NCBI GenBank assembly: GCA_050701115.1
Contig: JBOHER010000177.1
Span: forward strand, 1 to 8,039
DNA from: JBOHER01 sp050701115
Lineage (GTDB): Bacteria; Actinomycetota; Actinomycetes; Mycobacteriales; Pseudonocardiaceae
Reading direction: 5' to 3'
Length of the DNA stretch: 8,039 bases
A program made the position numbers and the translations under genes. The stretch's first letter is position 1; each line of letters opens with the position of its first letter. Shown in pieces: positions 4,334 through 8,039 of this stretch. The notes below the pieces were generated by a model. It did no database searches. It saw only the letters and a program-made list of their open reading frames with translations, and was not told where the DNA came from.

Positions 4334-7243
4334 TCACACAACCACATTCACCAGGCGGCCCGGCACCACGATGACCTTGCGCGGCTCGGCACCGTCCAGC
4401 AGGGCCACGACCTTCTCCTCGGCCAGCGCCGCGGCCTGCACGGCGTCGGCGTCTGCATCAGCAGGCACGGTCACCCGCGAGCGGACCTTGCCGTTCACCT
4501 GGATCGGGTACTCCACGGTGTCGTCCACCAGGTACCGCTCGTCGGCCTCCGGGAACGGTCCGTGCGCGAGTGCGTCCGGGTGGCCCAGCCTGCTCCACAG
4601 CTCCTCGGCGATGTGCGGGCACAACGGAGCCAGCATCAACACCAGCGACTCGGCCAGCGCGCGCGGCGTCGCGTCTTGGGCACCGTAGACCTTGGTGACG
4701 TAGTTGTTCAGCTGGATCAGTTTCGCGCCCGCGGTGTTGAACCGCAGGTCGGCGTAATCGGCCCGCACGCCCGCGATCGTCTTGTGCAGCTGCCGCAGGT
4801 CATCTTCGGTCAGCGCAGCAGTGTCCGATTCGGACACCCGCAGCTTGCCGGTGTTCTCGTCCACAACCAGCCGCCACAGCCGCTGCAGGAAGCGCTGCGC
4901 GCCCACCACGTCCTTGGTCGCCCACGGCCGGGACACGTCCAACGGGCCCATGGACATCTCGTAGAACCGGAAGGTATCCACCCCGTACTCCTCGGCCATC
5001 TGGTCCGGGGTAACGACATTCTTCAGGCTCTTGCCCATCTTGCCGTATTCCTGGGTGACCTCTTCGCCGTTGTAGAAGAACTTGCCGCCGGACTCGACGA
5101 CCTCCTCGGCGGGCACGTACACGCCCCGCGCGTCGGTGTAGGCGAAGGCCTGGATGTAACCCTGGTTGTACAGCTTGCGGTAGGGCTCATCGGAGGACAC
5201 GTGGCCCAGGTCGTGGAGCACCTTGTGCCAGAACCGGGCGTAGAGCAGGTGCAGCACGGCGTGCTCGACGCCACCCACGTAGAGGTCGATGCCACCGGGG
5301 TCGTTCGCGCCATGCTCGGCCGGTCGTGGGCCCATCCAGTATCGTTCGTTCTCCGGGTCGCACAACTGCTCGGCATTGGTCGGATCGATGTAGCGCAGCT
5401 GGTACCAGCAGGAGCCCGCCCAGTTGGGCATGGTGTTGGTCTCCCGCCGATACGGGCGCTTGCCGTCGCCCAGGTCGAGCTCGACCTCGACCCAGTCGGT
5501 GGCCTTGGCCAGCGGCGGCGACGGCTCGGAACCGGCGTCCTCGGGGTCGTAGGTGGTCGGGGAGTAGTCGTCGACGTCCGGCAGTTCGACCGGCAGCATG
5601 TGCTCCGGCAGCGGGTGCGCGATGCCTTCCACGTCGTAGACGATCGGGAACGGCTCACCCCAGTAGCGCTGGCGGGAGAACAGCCAGTCGCGCAGTTTGT
5701 ACTGCACCGCGGCCGTGCCGTGGCCGTGCTCCTCCAGCCACGCGGTGATGGTCTTCTTCGCGTCGTCGACGCCCAACCCGTTCAGCGTCAGGCCCTCGTC
5801 GTTGGCGGAGTTGACCGCGACGCCGTCCCCGACGTAGGCGGCCTCATCGATGTCGCCGCCCGAGATGACCTCGGCGATCGGCAGCCCGAAAGCGTGCGCG
5901 AACTCCCAGTCCCGGATGTCGTGACCGGGCACGGCCATGATCGCGCCGGTTCCGTAGCCCATCAGCACGTAGGCGGCGATGAAGACCGGGATTTGGGCGC
6001 CGTTGACCGGGTTGGTGGCGTAGCGGCCGGTGAACACGCCGGTCTTCTCGCGGTTCTCCTGCCGGTCCAGCTCGGACTTCATGGACGCCGCACGCCGGTA
6101 GCCGGTGACGGCCTCGGTGGGAGTGGCGCCTCCGCAGGTCCAACGGGTGTCGACGCCCTCGGGCCACTGCTCGGCGGTCAGCCGCTCGACCAGTGGGTGC
6201 TCAGGGGCCAGCACCATGTAGGTGGCGCCGAACAAGGTGTCCGGGCGGGTGGTGAACACCTCGATGGCGGAGGTTTGTGGCGGTTTGAGGGCCTCAGCCG
6301 TGGGGTTTGTGGGTCTTGAAGACCCCATAACCACGCCAAAGTGCACCCGCGCGCCATAGGACCGGCCGATCCAGTTGCGCTGCATGGACTTGACCTTCTC
6401 CGGCCAGTCCAGCCGGTCCAGGTCGTCCACCAGCCGGTCGGCGTAGGCGGTGATGCGCATCATCCACTGCTTGAGGTTGCGCCGGAAGACCGGGAAGTTG
6501 CCGCGCTCGCTGCGCCCGTCGGAGGTGACCTCCTCATTGGACAGCACCGTGCCAAGGCCGGGGCACCAGTTCACCGGCGACTCGCTGACATAGGCCAGCC
6601 GGTGGCTGTCCAGGATCGCCAACTGCTCCGAACGAGTCAGCTCGCCCCAGCCGCGACCGTCCGGCGTCGGCCGCGCGTCCTGCGTGTACTCGGCCTCCAG
6701 CTCGGCGATAGGACGCGCTCGGCCAGCCTTCCGGTCATACCAGGAGCTGTAGATCTGCAGGAAAATCCACTGTGTCCAGCGGTAGTAGTCCGGGTCCGTG
6801 GTCGCGAACGACCGGCGCAGATCATGACCCAGACCCAGTTGCCGCAACTGACGCTGCATGTTGGCGATGTTGGCTTCGGTGGTGATGCGCGGGTGTGTTC
6901 CGGTCTGCACCGCGTACTGCTCGGCGGGCAGCCCGAAGGCGTCGAAGCCGAGCGTGTGCAGGACGTTGCGGCCCAGCATGCGGTTGTACCGGGCGAAGGT
7001 GTCGGTGCCGATGTAGCCCAGCGGGTGTCCGACATGCAGGCCTGCACCCGAGGGATAGGGGAACATGTCCTGCACGAACAGTTTCTCTTCGGTGGGCAGC
7101 TCTTTCTCGGCGAGCGGACCGACCGGATTCGGCGCGTGGAAGGTGCCGTGCTCGGCCCAGTAGTCCTGCCAACGGCGCTCGAGGGCACCCGCCACCGCTG
7201 CCGTGTACCGGTGCGCGGGAGCGCCGTCGGTTGCCTCACTCAT
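4334..7243 (-). CDS. leuS: Leucyl-tRNA synthetase
   Basis: This 969-residue class Ia synthetase charges tRNA-Leu in the cytoplasm. The order of parts is typical: N-terminal Rossmann half with HVGH at 70-73, the CP1 editing domain with the Thr-rich TTRPDT (331-336), the tryptophan/aspartate-rich central region, KMGKS at 735-739 in place of KMSKS, and the anticodon-binding and C-terminal domains to VNVVV. The length matches the long actinobacterial form. ATG 7243 is chosen because AAAGG lies 7 bases upstream; an in-frame TTG at 7276 would add 11 non-conserved residues across that site. Residues about 304-325, just before the editing motif, come from a palindromic, lower-GC stretch and look like a small in-frame insertion. 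The 5' leader carries an apparent leucine attenuator, so expression should rise when charged tRNA-Leu is scarce. The gene converges on trpS. Confidence 0.97.
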   Translation of the reverse strand: MSEATDGAPAHRYTAAVAGALERRWQDYWAEHGTFHAPNPVGPLAEKELPTEEKLFVQDMFPYPSGAGLHVGHPLGYIGTDTFARYNRMLGRNVLHTLGFDAFGLPAEQYAVQTGTHPRITTEANIANMQRQLRQLGLGHDLRRSFATTDPDYYRWTQWIFLQIYSSWYDRKAGRARPIAELEAEYTQDARPTPDGRGWGELTRSEQLAILDSHRLAYVSESPVNWCPGLGTVLSNEEVTSDGRSERGNFPVFRRNLKQWMMRITAYADRLVDDLDRLDWPEKVKSMQRNWIGRSYGARVHFGVVMGSSRPTNPTAEALKPPQTSAIEVFTTRPDTLFGATYMVLAPEHPLVERLTAEQWPEGVDTRWTCGGATPTEAVTGYRRAASMKSELDRQENREKTGVFTGRYATNPVNGAQIPVFIAAYVLMGYGTGAIMAVPGHDIRDWEFAHAFGLPIAEVISGGDIDEAAYVGDGVAVNSANDEGLTLNGLGVDDAKKTITAWLEEHGHGTAAVQYKLRDWLFSRQRYWGEPFPIVYDVEGIAHPLPEHMLPVELPDVDDYSPTTYDPEDAGSEPSPPLAKATDWVEVELDLGDGKRPYRRETNTMPNWAGSCWYQLRYIDPTNAEQLCDPENERYWMGPRPAEHGANDPGGIDLYVGGVEHAVLHLLYARFWHKVLHDLGHVSSDEPYRKLYNQGYIQAFAYTDARGVYVPAEEVVESGGKFFYNGEEVTQEYGKMGKSLKNVVTPDQMAEEYGVDTFRFYEMSMGPLDVSRPWATKDVVGAQRFLQRLWRLVVDENTGKLRVSESDTAALTEDDLRQLHKTIAGVRADYADLRFNTAGAKLIQLNNYVTKVYGAQDATPRALAESLVLMLAPLCPHIAEELWSRLGHPDALAHGPFPEADERYLVDDTVEYPIQVNGKVRSRVTVPADADADAVQAAALAEEKVVALLDGAEPRKVIVVPGRLVNVVV
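6269..6331 (-). repeat. Palindromic element inserted in frame in leuS
   Basis: The segment encodes about VVMGSSRPTNPTAEALKPPQ (residues 304 onward), placed between the catalytic core and TTRPDT. It holds a perfect 7-1-7 inverted repeat GGGTCTTGAAGACCC (6311-6325), with arms that extend imperfectly to about 14 bases. It also holds a 5-1-5 repeat TGAGGGCCTCA (6286-6296) and the direct repeat GGTTTGTGG (6272-6280 and 6304-6312). Codons such as TCT, TCA, AGA, ACA and CAA are unlike the strongly GC-ending codons on either side. This resembles short protein-tolerated palindromic elements such as those known from Rickettsia. That it is a dispersed repeat in this genome is inference. Confidence 0.55.
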
Positions 7244-7284
7244 CGACGAACCTTTCCGTGGGCCTGGTCCTGACAACAGTCGCC

Positions 7285-7322
7285 TAAAATGCGGAACCCC
7301 TCAGCCCGAAGGCGTGAGGGGT
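7285..7322 (-). terminator. Attenuator terminator hairpin in the leuS leader
   Basis: In the leuS direction a perfect 8-bp stem, ACCCCTCA/TGAGGGGT (7322-7315 with 7303-7296), is extended inside by GCC/GGC around a small loop with one unpaired base. It is followed by TTCCGCATTTT (7295-7285). The short T run starts several bases after the stem, so termination may be incomplete or factor-assisted. It lies 52 bases before the leuS start and downstream of a Leu-rich leader peptide, and no plus-strand gene ends here. It is therefore best read as the terminator of a leuS attenuator. Confidence 0.7.
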
Positions 7323-7323
7323 C

Positions 7324-7365
7324 GCCGCGCTGCACACGATCGCCTGATGCGATGGTCAGCGCGGC
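7324..7365 (-). promoter_or_regulatory. Pause hairpin (1:2 structure) of the leuS attenuator
   Basis: Perfect 9-bp arms GCCGCGCTG (7365-7357) and CAGCGCGGC (7332-7324) enclose a 24-base loop, which itself can fold into ATCGC/GCGAT (7353-7349 and 7343-7339). The 5' arm covers the end of the leader ORF from the Trp codon to the stop, starting 5 bases after the last Leu codon. A ribosome stalled on the Leu codons would mask it. The 3' arm ends one base before the terminator stem. A clear antiterminator pairing was not found by eye beyond a 5-bp AGGCG/CGCCT match. Confidence 0.6.
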
Positions 7366-7394
7366 CAACTAAGGAGCAGGCTTGCCGTCCTCAT
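7356..7394 (-). CDS. leuS leader peptide MRTASLLLSWPR
   Basis: This 12-codon ORF reads ATG-AGG-ACG-GCA-AGC-CTG-CTC-CTT-AGT-TGG-CCG-CGC-TGA, with three consecutive Leu codons at positions 6-8 (7379-7371). It sits in the leuS leader, upstream of the terminator hairpin, and its last codons form one arm of a 9-bp hairpin. This is the layout of classical ribosome-mediated attenuation of amino acid genes. No well-spaced Shine-Dalgarno is seen; instead a TAnnnT box (TACCAT, 7406-7401) ends 7 bases before the A of the ATG, suggesting a leaderless transcript that begins at this codon. An in-frame TGA upstream prevents extension. The peptide itself is probably only a sensor of charged tRNA-Leu and has no other function. 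Confidence 0.7.
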   Translation of the reverse strand: MRTASLLLSWPR

Positions 7395-7400
7395 GCCTTC

Positions 7401-7406
7401 ATGGTA
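7401..7406 (-). promoter_or_regulatory. Predicted -10 box of the leuS transcript
   Basis: TACCAT on the minus strand ends at -7 relative to the A of the leader-peptide ATG (7394), the same geometry seen for the GntR gene promoter in this window. No good TTGACA-like -35 box lies 16-19 bases upstream. The call rests on the -10 match and its spacing. Confidence 0.45.
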
Positions 7407-7453
7407 GCGACCGGTTCACGAGCGGATTTCTGGCACCCGCCGCGACATGGCCG

Positions 7454-7909
7454 ATGGCACATCCGCACCTGCCGGCGGAGGAGACCAGCTGGCCTGCCCT
7501 TATCCTCATAGTCGTGATCGTTGTCGCATTGATCCCCATCCTCGGTGGAATCCTCGTCGGCTTGGGTGGCTTCCTCGGGTGGCGGGGACGCCTCAGCAGA
7601 AGCCGGGCAGCCGGTGTGCGCACCGCTGCCACCATGCGCAGCGACGAAGCCTTCGGGTTGGCCAACAAGGTGGCAGGCACGCCGACCATGGCAGCGGGTG
7701 CGGTGGGGATCGTCGCGGGCGTTGCCGCCCTGCTCATGCCGACCGCCCTGGGCACGGTGCTGGCCGCGACGATCGGCGTGCTCGGGCTGGTGCTGTTGGT
7801 GGGTGCGGGCGGCCTGCTCGGACATCGAGCCGCGCTTACGGTTCCCGAACCGGTCGCCGCTGCCGGCTGCGGTGGGTGTGCCTGCGGTTCCGGTGGCTGC
7901 GGCAGCTGA
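7454..7909 (+). CDS. SdpI-family integral membrane protein with Cys/Gly-rich tail
   Basis: This 151-residue protein has three hydrophobic segments, at about 14-42, 79-97 and 102-123. The loop after the first, AAGVRTAATMRSDEAFGLANKVAG (52-75), matches the signature of the SdpI/YhfL-type membrane family (G-x-R-T-x-x-T, then S-x-x-x-W/F and N). SdpI itself is the Bacillus immunity protein against the SdpC toxin, but most family members in actinobacteria have no known job. The C-terminus ends in a short Gly-rich tail with four cysteines (C139, C142, C144, C149), which could bind metal or form disulfides. ATG 7454 is the likely start since the hydrophobic region begins soon after; no convincing Shine-Dalgarno is present and in-frame upstream starts would run through the leuS leader region. 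The gene diverges from leuS. Confidence 0.75.
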   Translation: MAHPHLPAEETSWPALILIVVIVVALIPILGGILVGLGGFLGWRGRLSRSRAAGVRTAATMRSDEAFGLANKVAGTPTMAAGAVGIVAGVAALLMPTALGTVLAATIGVLGLVLLVGAGGLLGHRAALTVPEPVAAAGCGGCACGSGGCGS

Positions 7910-7917
7910 GCGCTAAC

Positions 7918-7930
7918 GGGGCTCCGCCCC
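7918..7930 (+). terminator. GC-rich hairpin after the SdpI-family gene
   Basis: GGGGC-TCC-GCCCC forms a tight 5-bp stem beginning 9 bases after the stop codon, with no T tract after it. Such GC hairpins without U tails are frequent 3' of actinobacterial genes and may act as weak terminators or RNA-stabilising ends. The remaining 109 bases to the right edge show no supported gene. Confidence 0.4.
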
Positions 7931-8039
7931 AGCCCGACGAGCCGTGTGCTTGTGGTCGCGTGGGCGGGGCGGCTCCGGTCGGCGGGTGACGGTGCCCGTA
8001 GGCCCGTGTTGTGACCGCGCGGTTGGCGGTGGTTGGCTG

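Noticed and set aside
4562..6319. Long open frame of 585 codons antisense to leuS
   Set aside because: It is fully inside leuS, has no family resemblance, and long antisense frames are expected opposite GC-rich coding sequence.
7244..7276. TTG start 11 codons upstream for LeuRS
   Set aside because: It would translate through the Shine-Dalgarno of ATG 7243.
7931..8039. Possible 3' end of a minus-strand gene at the right edge
   Set aside because: An open frame ending near 7913 exists but the visible residues show no recognisable sequence, so it cannot be supported.

Overview
The window is high-GC DNA from an actinomycete. The family-level features fit a Pseudonocardiales-like organism: a 969-residue actinobacterial-type leucyl-tRNA synthetase with a KMGKS signature, GC-rich third codon positions in the real genes, and leaderless start sites. 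The exact genus cannot be read from the sequence.

Layout, left to right. Positions 1-1267 (minus strand) hold a two-gene unit: a FadR-like GntR regulator overlapping by 4 bases the start of a membrane fatty acid/sterol hydroxylase, which runs off the left edge. In front of the regulator is a leaderless promoter (TTGACC-N17-TAGCGT) with a FadR-like operator, TGGTCAGACCA, two bases beyond its -35 box. Diverging from it is a small two-helix membrane protein (about 1403-1741), whose likely original start at 1372 is in another frame. A 311-base gap then carries a hairpin and a palindromic operator/promoter for a TetR-family regulator (2053-2799).

Positions 2819-4261 (plus strand) hold two tiny, translationally overlapping ORFs, the second with an AhpD-like CxxC core, then a tryptophanyl-tRNA synthetase of a type unlike the usual actinobacterial housekeeping enzyme. 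This may be an auxiliary, acquired copy. It converges on leuS (7243 down to 4334). LeuRS carries about 20 extra residues encoded by a palindromic, AT-richer insert just before the editing-domain TTRPDT motif.

The leuS 5' region (7244-7406) is the most striking part. It shows a predicted leaderless 12-codon leader peptide, MRTASLLLSWPR, with three consecutive Leu codons. A 9-bp hairpin whose 5' arm lies in the leader's last codons comes next, then a strong terminator-like hairpin. Together they look like a ribosome-mediated leucine attenuator. Divergent from it is an SdpI-family membrane protein with a Cys/Gly-rich tail (7454-7909), followed by a GC-rich hairpin and no further gene to the right edge.

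Functionally the window combines a probable fatty-acid-responsive regulator and lipid hydroxylase pair with two aminoacyl-tRNA synthetase genes, one of them under visible attenuation control.
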